Assembly (NCBI GenBank): GCA_014218235.1
Contig: CM024756.1
Location: forward strand, 75,142,152 to 75,206,151
Direction of reading: 5' to 3'
Origin: Colocasia esculenta
Taxonomy: Eukaryota > Streptophyta > Magnoliopsida > Alismatales > Araceae
Length of the DNA stretch: 64,000 nucleotides
Shown here piece by piece: positions 1-9,819 of this stretch (the first letter of the stretch is position 1; every line of letters begins with the position of its first letter). A model generated the notes under the pieces. The model was not told the origin of the DNA. It saw nothing but the letters and a program-made list of their open reading frames with translations, and searched no databases. Made by a program: the position numbers and the translations under genes.

Positions 1-1720
1 GCATATAAAGTTTTTAATGTGAAAGATCAAACTGTTGAAGAATCCCCTCATATAACTTTTTATGAACTTCATGATGATGTGCGCAGGGAAAAGGATGATG
101 GAGAATTTCAAGAAAAGGAAGATGCAAACAACAAGCTAGGAAAAGAGTCTTCCACAAATGCAAACTCAGGTGATGAAGATGAGCAAGAGACAATAGCTGC
201 CAATGAAAACACAAATCAACTGAACATCAGAATGCTAAGGGATCATACTCAAGACAGGACCATTGGTAACCTACTTGATCCACCCAGAACAAGATCTCAT
301 TTTAAACTTATTTCTGAATTAGATCAAATGGCTTTTGTTTCACAAATTGAGCCTAAAAATGTTGAAGATGCATTAAAAGATACTTTTTGGATTAATGTCG
401 TGAAAGAAGAACTAAATCAATTTTAAAGAAATAAGGTTTGCCATTTGGTTCCAAGACCTCCTTCTTAAAGTGTCATTGGAACTAAATGGGTTTTGAGAAA
501 TAAAACAAGCGAAAAATGCAAGATAATAAGGAATAAGGCTAGACTTGTAGCAAAAGGTTATAATCAAGAATTTGGAATTGACTTTAAAGAATCTTTTGCT
601 CTTGTAGCTAGGCTTGAGGCAATCAGACTTTTACTCTCATTTGCATGTGCTCACTGTATTAAATTACAACAAATGGATGTTAAGAGTGCTTTCTTAAATG
701 TCTTAATAAAAGAGGATGTTTTTGTTGAACAACCTCCTAGATTTGAATGCACTGATTTCCTAACCATGTGTTCAAGTTTGACAAAGCACTCTATGGATTA
801 AAGCAAGCTCCTAGGGCTTGGTATGACAAACCGAGCTCATTCCTTATAGGTAAAGGGTATTGCAAGGTAAAGTAGATCAAAGTCTTTTTACTAAAGTGCA
901 AGAAAAAGATATTTTGGTTGTTCAAATTTACGTTGATGACATAATATTCGGATCAACAAAATCTTCTTTATGTAAGGAATTGCTAATTTGATGACAAGTG
1001 AATTTGAAATGATCTTAATGAGAGAACTGGAATTTTTCCTTGGATTGCAGGGTGTTAAAACTAAGGAATAAACCTTCTTAAATCAGTCAAAATACATACA
1101 AGATCTGCTAAAGAAGTACAAAATGGAAAATACCAAAGCAATAGCAACAACAATGAGCACAACATTGAGTTTGGATGCTGATTTGAAAGGTAACTTGGTA
1201 GATCCAAAGACTTGCAGAGGTATGATTGGATCCTTGCATTATCTAACAACATCTAGACCTGATATAAAATTTTCTGTGTGCATGTGTGCTAGATTTCAAG
1301 CTAGTCCTAGAGAATCCCATATGAGTGCTGTAAGAAGAAGTTTCAGATTTCTGGTAGGAACTCATGAATTGGGATTGTGGTATCCTGTATCTAGTGAGTA
1401 TAATTTAATATCTTATTCAGATGTGGATTATGCTGGTTGCAAATTGGATAGAAAGAGTACTAGTGGTCAGTGCCAATTTTTGGGGGGGCTGCTTAGTCTC
1501 TTGGGCTTCCAAGAAACAACACTCAGTTGCTTTCTCTACTACAAAGGCAGAATATGTAGCTGCAGGGAGTTGTGGCACTCAAGTGTTATGGATTAAACAC
1601 CAACTCCAAGACTACCAAGTAGATCTTGGGTGTGTCCCAATATTTGTGATGATAACACTAGTGCAATAAATTTGCTAAAAATCAAATCCAGCACTCTAGG
1701 ACTAATCACATAGAAATCAG
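1..1720 (+). pseudogene. Ty1-copia (Sire/Maximus-type) pol remnant: RT and RNase H
   Basis: Decayed copia polyprotein covering the end of the integrase-RT linker, the reverse transcriptase and RNase H. The RT part starts near 340 with a recognisable entry segment (EPKNVEDALKDTFWINVVKEE) and continues with ARLVAKGYNQEFGIDF, the MDVKSAFLN motif near 675, KALYGLKQAPRAWYD near 785 and the catalytic YVDD near 930. RNase H follows at about 1400-1620 (YSDVDYAGCKLDRKSTSG, SVAFSTTKAEYVAAGS). The GTQVLWIKHQL ending is typical of the Sire/Maximus lineage. Frames change several times, and there are stops near 424, 466 and 1070. A frameshift sits in a run of seven G near 1481-1487. The 5' end lies outside the window. 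It would have copied element RNA into DNA; this copy is dead. Confidence 0.9.
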
Positions 1721-1984
1721 ACATCATTTTCTAAGCGATGAAGTCAGTAAAAACTCATTTGAATTGCATTTCAATGAAACAACAAAACAAATGTAGATAT
1801 TTTTACAAAATTTTGTGTAATGAAAGATTTTCATTTATAAGAAGAGAACTTAGTTTGTGCTTGCTTGATTCATGACTGATTGCTTAATAAACTGCTTGCA
1901 TATGCTTACTGAAGTGATTGCTTGTCATGTGATTTGAAATTTCCTGCTGTATGGTCACTTATTTCAGCATGTGGTGCACTTGGT

Positions 1985-1994
1985 GAGGGGGAGG
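1985..1994 (+). other. Polypurine-tract-like GAGGGGGAGG
   Basis: A purine tract about 270 bp downstream of the copia RNase H, where Sire-type elements place their plus-strand primer. Similar AGGGGGAG tracts recur inside the tandem repeat that follows (near 2241, 2291, 2697 and 2747), so the true primer and the LTR boundary cannot be fixed. The LTR-like text after it (GTGTTGGAAG) is suggestive only. Confidence 0.45.
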
Positions 1995-2069
1995 TTGGTT
2001 TAAGAATTCAGTGTTGGAAGATAAGGTTTAGTAATGCAAATGGTCAAAAAAGTTGAAAGTAGTTGAATT

Positions 2070-3146
2070 CACTGTGATTGAAATCTGAGAAAACTGCTTC
2101 CTTCAGAGAAGTCTGAGCTTTGGTTTGTCTTTGGTCGACTCTACTGGCATGTGAGTTGACACTATCTCTTTGTTCCAATTCTTTTCATTTTCTCTTCCCG
2201 CTTCTGTTCACTCTTTTCCTTCTCGCAAAGACCATATTCTGAGGGGGAGTAAAGTCAAATGTGAATATTTATATTTTTGGGCAAATTATCAGGGGGAGTT
2301 AAAATTCTTATTCTAAACTCCATTATCTCTGAGAGTAAAAGAAATGGTTTGTAATTATGAACTTCTAAGTTTAACTTTAAAATTTTGTTTTCCTTTGGAG
2401 AAGGTTTTCCTGGCTGAACGAGGATGTGATAAACGTTGGCTCGAGATAGAAGGAACAAAACGCTTCTTCTCAAGAGATTCAATACTCTTCCCTTGATCAT
2501 TCCTAGCATTGGTGGAGTTGAAATCACTGTGATTGAAATCTGAGAAAACTGCTTCCTTCAGAGAAGTCTGAGCTTTGGTTTGTCTTTGTCGACTCTACTG
2601 GCATGTGAGTTGGACACTATCTCTTTGTTCCTGAATTTTTCATTTTCTCTTCCAGCTTCTGTCACTCTTTTCCTTCTCGCAAAGATCCATATTCTGAGGG
2701 GGAGTAAAGTCAAATGTGAATATTTATATTTTTGGGCAAATTATCAGGGGGAGTTAAAATTCTTATATCTAAACTCCATATCTCTGAGAGTTAAAGAAAT
2801 GGTTGTTAATTATGAACTTCTAAGTTTAACTTTAAAATTTTGTTTTCCTTTGGAGAAGGTCTTCTCCTTGGCTGAACGAGGATGTGAGAACGTTGGCTCG
2901 AGATAGAAGGAACAAAACGCTTTTCTCAAGAGAATTCAATACTCTTCCCTTGATCATTCCTAGCATTGGTGGAGTTGAAATCACTGTGATGAAATATGAG
3001 AAAACTAATTCCTTCAGGAAGTCTGAGCTCTGGTTTGTCTTTGGTCGACTCTACTGGCAAGTGAGTTGACACTATCTCTTTGTTCCTGAATTTTCTCATT
3101 TTCTCTTCCAGCTTCTGTTCACTCTTTTCCTTCTCACAAAGATCCA
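2070..3146 (+). repeat. Tandem repeat, 456-bp unit, 2.4 copies
   Basis: Each unit starts with CACTGTGATTGAAATCTGAG or a close variant, at 2070, 2525 and 2982, giving periods of 455 and 457 bp. The third copy stops near 3146. Units contain a GTCGACTCTACTGGC segment, two purine tracts (GAGGGGGAG and CAGGGGGAG) and a GGCTCGAGATAGAAGGAAC segment. Copies differ by small indels and substitutions. The array directly follows the copia pol and carries polypurine-like tracts, so it is probably that element's 3' untranslated or LTR region that was duplicated. No coding potential is evident. Confidence 0.85.
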
Positions 3147-3157
3147 TGTTACTTCCG

Positions 3158-3263
3158 CCACCTATCTCTCTTCTGCTTCCCCTTCTTACTTCCACCACTT
3201 CTCCTTCACTCCCCCTCCTTCTATTAAATAATCTTAGGAAAAGGGTGAGGTTGAGAGAAGTAG
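3158..3263 (-). repeat. Inverted fragment of the chromovirus LTR
   Basis: About 105 bp that reads as the reverse complement of 9588-9692 in the 3' LTR, with only a few mismatches. The shared text includes AACCTCACCCTTTTCC and AAGCAGAAGAGAGATAGG. It lies immediately left of the directly oriented 5' LTR remnant. The 5' LTR has therefore lost about 1 kb and keeps an inverted stub. Confidence 0.85.
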
Positions 3264-3267
3264 TGTG

Positions 3268-3554
3268 ACGACCCAACCTCAGTGGTGGTGGGCAACACAT
3301 GTCCAACAATGGTGTAAGTGAATTTTTAAAAGAATATAATAATAAGAATTTATTTATCGTTACCTAAACTTTAGTTTTATGTTGTTTGACTCAATTACTT
3401 ACTATTAGATGTCTTCATTTTCGTTCTACGATATTTCAGATACAGTTGCTATATATTATGCCTAATAACTAAATTTTATACATATGTATATAAATATACT
3501 ATATTGTTATTGCTATTTTCTTTAAGGTCCTGATACCTACTGAGCCTTTGACTC

Positions 3555-3592
<38 letters not shown>

Positions 3593-3865
3593 TATTTTTT
3601 TTTCCAGGAAATCCTGAAGGTGGTCCAGAATCAGCCTAGGAGGAGAATAGTTTTTTTTTATATCACTACAACGTATTATTTCTTTTGTATAAAGTAGCAT
3701 GTATCCTGTAAAGACGAACTGCACGCGATGGTTGGGACAATATAAATGTCCAGTAATTTAGATTTTGCAAACTCTCACTATGTATGTATGCTTATGGATC
3801 CCTCACTGTAGTCATCTCAAATTCTTTTTAGAAGCTATTTAAAGATAACTTTTGGGGGCGTTACA
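3268..3865 (+). repeat. 5' LTR remnant of the chromovirus
   Basis: Matches the last ~570 bp of the 3' LTR (10328-10898), from CCTCAGTGGTGGTGGGC to the terminal GGGCGTTACA. It contains CTGAGCCTTTGACTCATTAT and a TTTTTTTTTCCAG acceptor-like site near 3607, both also present in the 3' LTR. The two LTRs differ at roughly one base in twenty and in the length of a TA repeat. Confidence 0.9.
3557..3589. repeat. (TA)n microsatellite in the 5' LTR
   Basis: About 16 TA dinucleotides. The matching point in the 3' LTR (near 10612-10621) has only a few TA units, so the repeat expanded in one LTR after insertion. Confidence 0.95.
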
Positions 3866-3870
3866 GAAGG

Positions 3871-3882
3871 TGGTATCAGAGC
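3871..3882 (+). other. Primer-binding site, Met-tRNA type
   Basis: TGGTATCAGAGC, five bases after the LTR end, complementary to the 3' end of plant initiator Met-tRNA. This is the standard first-strand primer site of plant chromoviruses and many copia elements. Confidence 0.9.
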
Positions 3883-4341
3883 ATTGAGAGATTGTAACTT
3901 CTAGTTACCACCATCAAGAGTATATAGAAAGAGGTATATGTATATATACCATACATATAAAGGTATATTACATTCTTATAGTAAGATTTAGAAAATAATG
4001 TAAAATGTTGTTTGTTTCAGACCCCATGGCAGAAAACTCCAAGAAGGAATTGTTTGAACATTTGCAAAAAGGAAGGAAGCAAGAGAAAAATATGCACAAA
4101 AAACAAGAGGAAACACATGCCAGATTAAGAAGAAAATGGTAGCCATGGTATACGACACTTTTGAAGCATCCTCATCCTGCAACGTCTTCAAAACTAGTAC
4201 ACAACTGGATGAAATAATATGCTCCTTGAACAACTCATAGAAAAGCAAGCGAAGATGTAGAGCAAAATCCAACACCAATGGGATGCAGTCCAAGAACTAG
4301 TTTCTAAAATAATTAGCACTCCCTATGAGTCTGTTGGTTCG

Positions 4342-4566
4342 GTGGTTAAGCCCCCATCTCATAGAATACCAGACCTTGGCCCGACGTCTTTTGAGCAGTC
4401 ACCCTTCTTCGAACTGCCCCCTATGGATTCATTCCTTCAAAATTGGCAGCCACCCGTACCACCACCTCTAGTAAATCTCGACCCAGGGGTGGAATGGTGG
4501 AATGTATTTATATGTGAGCGATGTGGTAGGACAGGACATCTCTACCAGAATTGCCCTCAACCATAA
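4342..4566 (+). CDS. Small leader ORF with a CCHC zinc knuckle
   Basis: A 74-codon open frame upstream of the main gag. It is proline-rich (QNWQPPVPPPLV) and ends in a zinc knuckle, CERCGRTGHLYQNC, which fits CX2CX4HX4C. Knuckles of this type bind RNA in retrotransposon Gag. The usual Gag knuckle of this element lies 1.2 kb further on, so this one is extra or displaced. The frame may continue an upstream, frameshifted start at 4026 (MAENSKKELFEHL). It could also be a 5' exon or a remnant of a tandem gag copy. No other function is evident. Confidence 0.6.
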   Translation: MVKPPSHRIPDLGPTSFEQSPFFELPPMDSFLQNWQPPVPPPLVNLDPGVEWWNVFICERCGRTGHLYQNCPQP

Positions 4567-4654
4567 AGAAGGATGGTGCTACTAATCCATATCTAGTGAA
4601 ATGATGTATTATACGTGTGAAAATGTGTGTGCTCGAAGGGTCGATAGTAGACCT

Positions 4655-4656
<2 letters not shown>

Positions 4657-4686
<30 letters not shown>
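4657..4686. repeat. (TA)n microsatellite
   Basis: About 15 TA units in the noncoding stretch between the leader ORF and gag. Confidence 0.95.
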
Positions 4687-4690
<4 letters not shown>

Positions 4691-4816
4691 TTGTATAAGT
4701 AAGGACTTGCTAACTATAAGTCGGCAAGCATATGTAAGAATGTGTTAAGTATAAGTTGGTAAGCATGACTTGCGTGGCTTTTGTTATCATATTCTTAATC
4801 TACATAAAAGTTTATT

Positions 4817-5893
4817 TTGACAGAATATGTCGACTGGCAGAGAGACTCCCGTTCCAATACTTCTGACTTAGAGGACCACATTTCAGGTGGTTCCAATCTA
4901 GGAGCAAATGCCAACCAAGGTGTACCAAGTCCGACAATCATGGCAGACATGGGAGGTTTCATCCCACCCTCCAAGGTTTTCTTCAGCTATAGCAACAGCT
5001 GTTACAACAACAATTGCAACCCATCCTCGGCCAGACATCACTCCTAATATGGAGAGATTTTTTCGACTAGCACCCCCTTCCTTTAAAGGGGAGTGTCATC
5101 TAGAAATGCTAATTCTTGGATTTGCGAAATGGAGAAAAATTTTGAGTTATGCGGTGCCCAGAGGAGGATAAAGTTAACCTAGCAACCTATATGTTGCTCG
5201 ATCAGGCGGATGTGTGGTGGAAGGCAATGCTGCCTACTACCTTCTTAGATTGCAAAGGACATATTCCTTGGGAAGAGTTTTTAGATCCTTTAAAGAAAAT
5301 TTTCCAGAACACATCCGAGATCAAAAGAAAGAGAGTTTTTAGATTTACAACAAGGGAACCTATCAGTTGCTGAATATGAGGCCAAATTTTCTGAACTTGG
5401 AATCTATGCTCCTCACATTTTTGATGACCCTCGTCGAAAGTGAAGAAATTCATTGACGGGTTAAAGAGTAGCATTAGACGATTTGTTGCAACCATGACCC
5501 TGACACTTATATAAGGCATTAAGAATTGCCCACCTTGCCGTAAGAGAAAATAGTAGGTGAGATATTTTATATTTTTTCGTAGATCAATTTAAACAATAGG
5601 TAGTGGCAGTATCTCACGAGTAAAATTTCAGGTTTATTGAGGAACAAAAGAAATCATCAAGAGGCAAGCTCCCACCATCAGCTCGTCAAGATATGAAGAA
5701 ACTTAGGAAACCAAGTTCAGCACCTATGCCCGCAGCTAAATCTATTCTTTATCCATTATGCGCTCGGTGCGGTCGTCCCCATCTGGGTAATGAGTATTGG
5801 AGGGTGAGTGGTAAATGTTTCAATTGCGGCAAGATAGGCCATCTAATAAAGGATTGCCCAAAACCACTCAAATCTAAACCAGAGCAAAAAAGA
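4817..5893 (+). pseudogene. Chromovirus gag with zinc knuckle
   Basis: Degenerate capsid/nucleocapsid gene. The retrotransposon-gag domain runs from about 5049 (MERFFRLAPPSFKG) through ATYMLLDQADVWWKAM near 5185 and WEEFLDPLKKIFQN near 5270 to SVAEYEAKFSELGIYAPH near 5360. It needs at least two frame changes. A nucleocapsid knuckle CFNCGKIGHLIKDC (CX2CX4HX4C) sits at 5818-5859. A 75-bp segment, 5557-5631, begins GTGAGA and ends TTTCAG; the coding sense on either side joins without a stop if it is removed. Gag packages the element RNA in virus-like particles. Confidence 0.8.
5557..5631 (+). other. Intron-like segment inside gag
   Basis: 75 bp with 5' GTGAGATATTTT and 3' AAAATTTCAG, AT-rich like plant introns. 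Upstream codons read ALRIAHLAVRENS and downstream codons read FIEEQKKSSRGKLPP in the compatible phase. Read straight through, the frame is broken. It may be a real spliceosomal intron or a chance insertion. Confidence 0.5.
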
Positions 5894-5920
5894 TAGCAAT
5901 TTCAAGGGCGAGTTTTTGCT

Positions 5921-6259
5921 ATGACTTCGGAAGAAGTTGAAGCCACACCGTCTGTGGCCGAAGGTATGCTTTTAATAGAAGGTAATTATGCTAGAGTGCT
6001 TTTTGACCCTGGAGCCACACATTCCTTTATCTCAAACACTTTTGCCCATTCATTGAAGAGCCTCCCTACACAAATGTTTGAGGGGGAAATGGTAGTTAGC
6101 ACACCTACAGGGGAGATTATCACCACTCTTCACATGATTCTCTCCGTCAACATTCATATCAACGAAAGGCTCTTCTGCGCTAAATTATTCCTACTCAATT
6201 TAAATGATTTTGATGTTATCCTGGGAATGGATTGGCTAGCAGAAAATTTTGCCCTTTAG
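5921..6259 (+). pseudogene. Chromovirus aspartic protease with altered active site
   Basis: Open frame of 112 codons with the gypsy retropepsin fold signature: LFDPGATHSFIS, then a hydrophobic stretch ending VILGMDWL at 6217-6240. The second catalytic-loop residue, normally Thr or Ser in D(T/S)GA, is Pro here (codon CCT at 6008-6010). That change should distort the catalytic loop, so the enzyme is probably inactive even though the frame is open. The protease normally cuts the Gag-Pol polyprotein. It follows gag and precedes RT in the usual order. Confidence 0.85.
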
Positions 6260-7790
6260 ATTGTCGACATAAGAACATCTTATTTCAAAAGCCTAATGAG
6301 AAGGAATTATATTATCAGTGCCCTAAATCAAGAAAAGTTATCATCTCAGCCTTGAAAGCTGCAAAATTGCTAAGTCAAGGATGTAAAGCCTTTTTGGCTA
6401 GCATAGTAATGCAAGATGGCTCTGATAAGACATTGGATGGCACAGAAGTTGTCCGAGACTTTCCAGATGTCTTCCCAGAGGATCTTCATGGATTACCACC
6501 TATTCACGAAATTGATTTCATGATTGAACATGTGCCGGGAATCACTCCTATTTCTATAGCTCCTTATAGAATGGCCCCAGCTGAATTAGCAGAACTAAAG
6601 AAGCAACTTCAAGAACTTCTAGACAAGGTTTTATTAGACCAAGTGTATCTTCTTGGGGAGCCCCAATATTATTCGTGAGATAGAAAGATGGATCAATGAG
6701 GTTATGCATCGATTACAGGAAATTAAATCAAGTCACAGTGAAGAACAATATCCGCTTGCAAGAATAGAGGATTTATTTGATCAACTCCAATCTGCAAAAG
6801 TTTTCCCCAAAATTGACCTTAGATCAGGTTATCATCAACTCAGGATTAAGGCAGAAGATGTTTCAAAAACTGCTTTTCGAACCCGCTTTGGACATTATGA
6901 ATTTTAGTAATTCCGTTTGGACTTACCAATGCACCTGCAACTTTTATGGATCTAATGAACCGGTATTCCGAAAGTACTTGGATCAATTTTTCGTGGTATT
7001 TTTGATGACATTCTGGTCTATTCTCATAGTCAGGAAATGCATGGACAACATTTAAGAACAGTATTACAATTATTAAGAGAAATCAATTGTATGCAAAATT
7101 CAGAAAATGTGAGTTTTGGTCAAATGAAGTGATCTATCTAGGACATGTTATATCAGGTATTGCATTTCTGTAGATCCTGTTATGGTGGAAGCAGTCTTCA
7201 ACTGGGAAAGTCCAAAATCGGTTATGGAAATTTGTAGTTTTCTAGGCTTGGCTAGATACTATCGCATATTTATTGAAGGGTTTTCTCTTATTGCCACCCC
7301 TATGACAAAACTAACAAAGAAGGGGGCAAAGTATGTCTGGACAGATGAATGTGAGCAAAGTTTCAGAAGTTAAAAAGGTGACTAACCTCAGCACCAGTAT
7401 TATCTTTACCACAAGGATGTGATGGCTTCATTGTGTACACTGATGCCTCGAGAGTTGGTCTAGGTTGTGTATTAATGCAAAATGGTAAGGTCATAGCCTA
7501 CGCCTCTAGGAAATTAAAGGACCATGAAAAGAACTACCCTACACATGATCTAGAATTAGCAGCAGTAGTGCATGCTTTGAAAATTTGGAGGCATTATCTT
7601 TATGGGGCAAAGTTCAAAATCTTTACTGATCATCAAAGTCTCAAGTACATCTTTTCCCAAAAGGAACTTAATCTGAGGCAATGACGATGGATAGAATTAG
7701 TGAAAGATTATGATTTTACACTCCAATATCATTCAGGAAAGCAAATGTGGTAGCAGATGCACTTAGCCGAAATTGATGGCACTAAGCTTG
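6240..7790 (+). pseudogene. Chromovirus reverse transcriptase and RNase H
   Basis: RT begins with VRDFPDVFPEDLHGLPP near 6450 and APYRMAPAELAELKKQLQEL near 6560. It continues with KIDLRSGYHQLRIKAEDVSK near 6808 and RTRFGHYEF near 6880. The catalytic (F/I)DD region near 6998 lacks one base, so the two aspartates fall out of frame. RNase H at 7433-7684 is intact over 83 codons (VYTDASRVGLGCVLMQNGK, AYASRKLKDHEKNYPTHDLE, FTDHQSLKYIF). The tether follows with YHSGKANVVADALSR, again shifted. The text is close to Tekay/Del chromoviruses. Confidence 0.92.
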
Positions 7791-7819
7791 CATCGAAATT
7801 GGAAAAATATTGGAGGAAA

Positions 7820-9270
7820 TGATTGAATGCAAACCAGAAATTTGTAGTAGTCGATAAATGGCTCATGTCAAGGCTACCCCAATTTCATGGGAGTATTATA
7901 GAATCCCAAAAAGTAGATCCTACCATGCAAGAGTTACTGAATCTAAAGATTTCATTAAAGGACCTAAGGAGGCTATTTTATTTAGAGGCAGATTATGTGT
8001 TCCTAATGATCCTAGTTTAAGAAATGATTTGATGTCAGAAGCTCACAAGTCAAACTTCTCTATCCATCCTGGAAGCACCAAGATGTATCATGATTTAAAC
8101 AGAAGTTTTTGGTGGAATGGGATGAAGAGAGACATTGTTGAATTTGTTTCTAAATGTTTAACATGTCAACAAGTAAAGATCGAACATCAGAGACCTTGAG
8201 GGCCATTGCAAGCTATTGAATTGCCAGAGTGGAAGTGGGAGCATTTAACAATGGATTTTATATCTGGGTTGCGCTTAACCCAGGAAGCACGACACTATCT
8301 GGGTAATTATTGATAGATTCAGCAAATCTGCACACTTTTTGCCTATATCTAGGAAGATTGCACTGGCAGAGATGGCAAAATTATATATTTCTAAAATTGT
8401 CTGCTTACATGGAGTCCCTATATCAATTATTTCTGATCGAGATCCACATTTCACACTGCCAGATTTTGGAAAAAGTCTGCAACAAGCTTTGGGTACCCAA
8501 CTAAAATTTAGCTCAGCATTTCATCCTCAGACTGATGGCCAATCAGAGAGAACCATTCAAACTCTGAGGATATGTTGAGAGCTTGTATTCTGAATGGAAA
8601 GGTAGTTGGGATGATCATTTGCCATTAATAGAATTTGCTTATAATAACAACTACCATGCAAGCATCGGAATGGCTACGTATGAAGCCTTATATAGAAGAC
8701 CGTGCCACTCTCCTGTATGTTGGCAAGAGGTTGGTACCAAAAAGTGGGTTGGGCCGCAACAGTCCTGGATTGTTCAGAAAATATTGATCTAATTAAGAAG
8801 AAACTGGTGGCAGCTCAAAATTGCCAGAAGAGTAATGCTGATAAGAAGAGGAGGAATTTGACTTTTAAGATAGGCGATCATGTGTTCTCAAAGTATCTCC
8901 AACCAAAGGAGTAATGCGCTTTGGAAGCGAGGTAAACTCAGCTCAAGATACATTTGACAATTCAAAATTTTGAAACGTCTTGGAGATGTAGCGTATGAGT
9001 TAGCTCTACCGCCAGATTTATCACAAGTACACCCACTGTTCCATGTATCGTTGCTTCGAAAATACATCTCAGATCGCTCTTATATCATTGCTTACACTCC
9101 ACTAGAGGTCCAACCAAACTTATCTTTGAAGAAGTACATGTTCGTATCCTCGATCACAAGGAGAAAGTGCTAAGGAACAATACCATCCCTTATGTCAAAA
9201 TCCTTTGGCGCAATCTTAATTCTGAGGAGGCACATGGGAATCGGAGGTGACAATAAGACAGAAATATCCA
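7820..9270 (+). pseudogene. Chromovirus integrase with C-terminal chromodomain remnant
   Basis: Zinc-binding N-domain: H...H near 8043-8075 (EAHKSNFSIHPGSTKMYHDL) and CLTCQQVK near 8155. The catalytic core shows MDFISGL near 8251 with the first Asp, ISDRDPHFT near 8430 with the second, and FHPQTDGQSERTIQTL near 8519 with the Glu. The C-terminal part has VAYELALPPDLSQVHPLFHV near 8988. A shifted chromodomain-like tail (IPYVKILWRNLNSEEA) ends near 9235. Chromodomains direct insertion toward modified chromatin. Several frameshifts and a stop near 8199 disable it. Confidence 0.9.
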
Positions 9271-9320
9271 CACTTGTTTGGTAAGTGACGTTGGAAATTT
9301 CGAGGTCGAAATTTGTTTAA

Positions 9321-9331
9321 GGGAGAGAGGA
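9321..9331 (+). other. Polypurine tract of the chromovirus
   Basis: GGGAGAGAGGA immediately before the 3' LTR, preceded by the family-typical AATTTCGAGGTCGAAATTTG. It is the plus-strand primer site and fixes the LTR start at 9332. Confidence 0.9.
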
Positions 9332-9779
9332 TGTTAGGATCACATTTTCTTTTTCATTTTTTTTATCTCATAAGTCAATATACAAATAAATAATATAATA
9401 GAAGGAAGTATAATATGTGTTTTAGATAATTTCTTATATATATGGTTTCTCTTGCGTACCATCTATCTAAAATAGTAATTTTTTTTAGAAGACATCACCA
9501 ACACACCATCCACCCTATCCACTCACACAGCCTCATCCCCACCTTATCCACCCACCCATCCTTATCTCCACCCATCCCTATCCACTCTACTTCTCTCAAC
9601 CTCACCCTTTTCCTGAGATTATTTAATAGAAGGTGGGGGAGTGAAGGAGAAGTGGCGGAAGTAAGAAGGGGAAGCAGAAGAGAGATAGGTGGCTGCATAG
9701 GAGTGTGAGCATTAAAGAAAGAAAAAAATGGAGAGATGGGACAAAGAGGGGCTGCGTAAGATTTAGAAAGGGAGGTGGC

Positions 9780-9819
<40 letters not shown>

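Noticed and set aside
2926..3309. 127-codon minus ORF near 3 kb
   Set aside because: It crosses the tandem repeat and the inverted LTR fragment; a chance open frame in purine-rich DNA.
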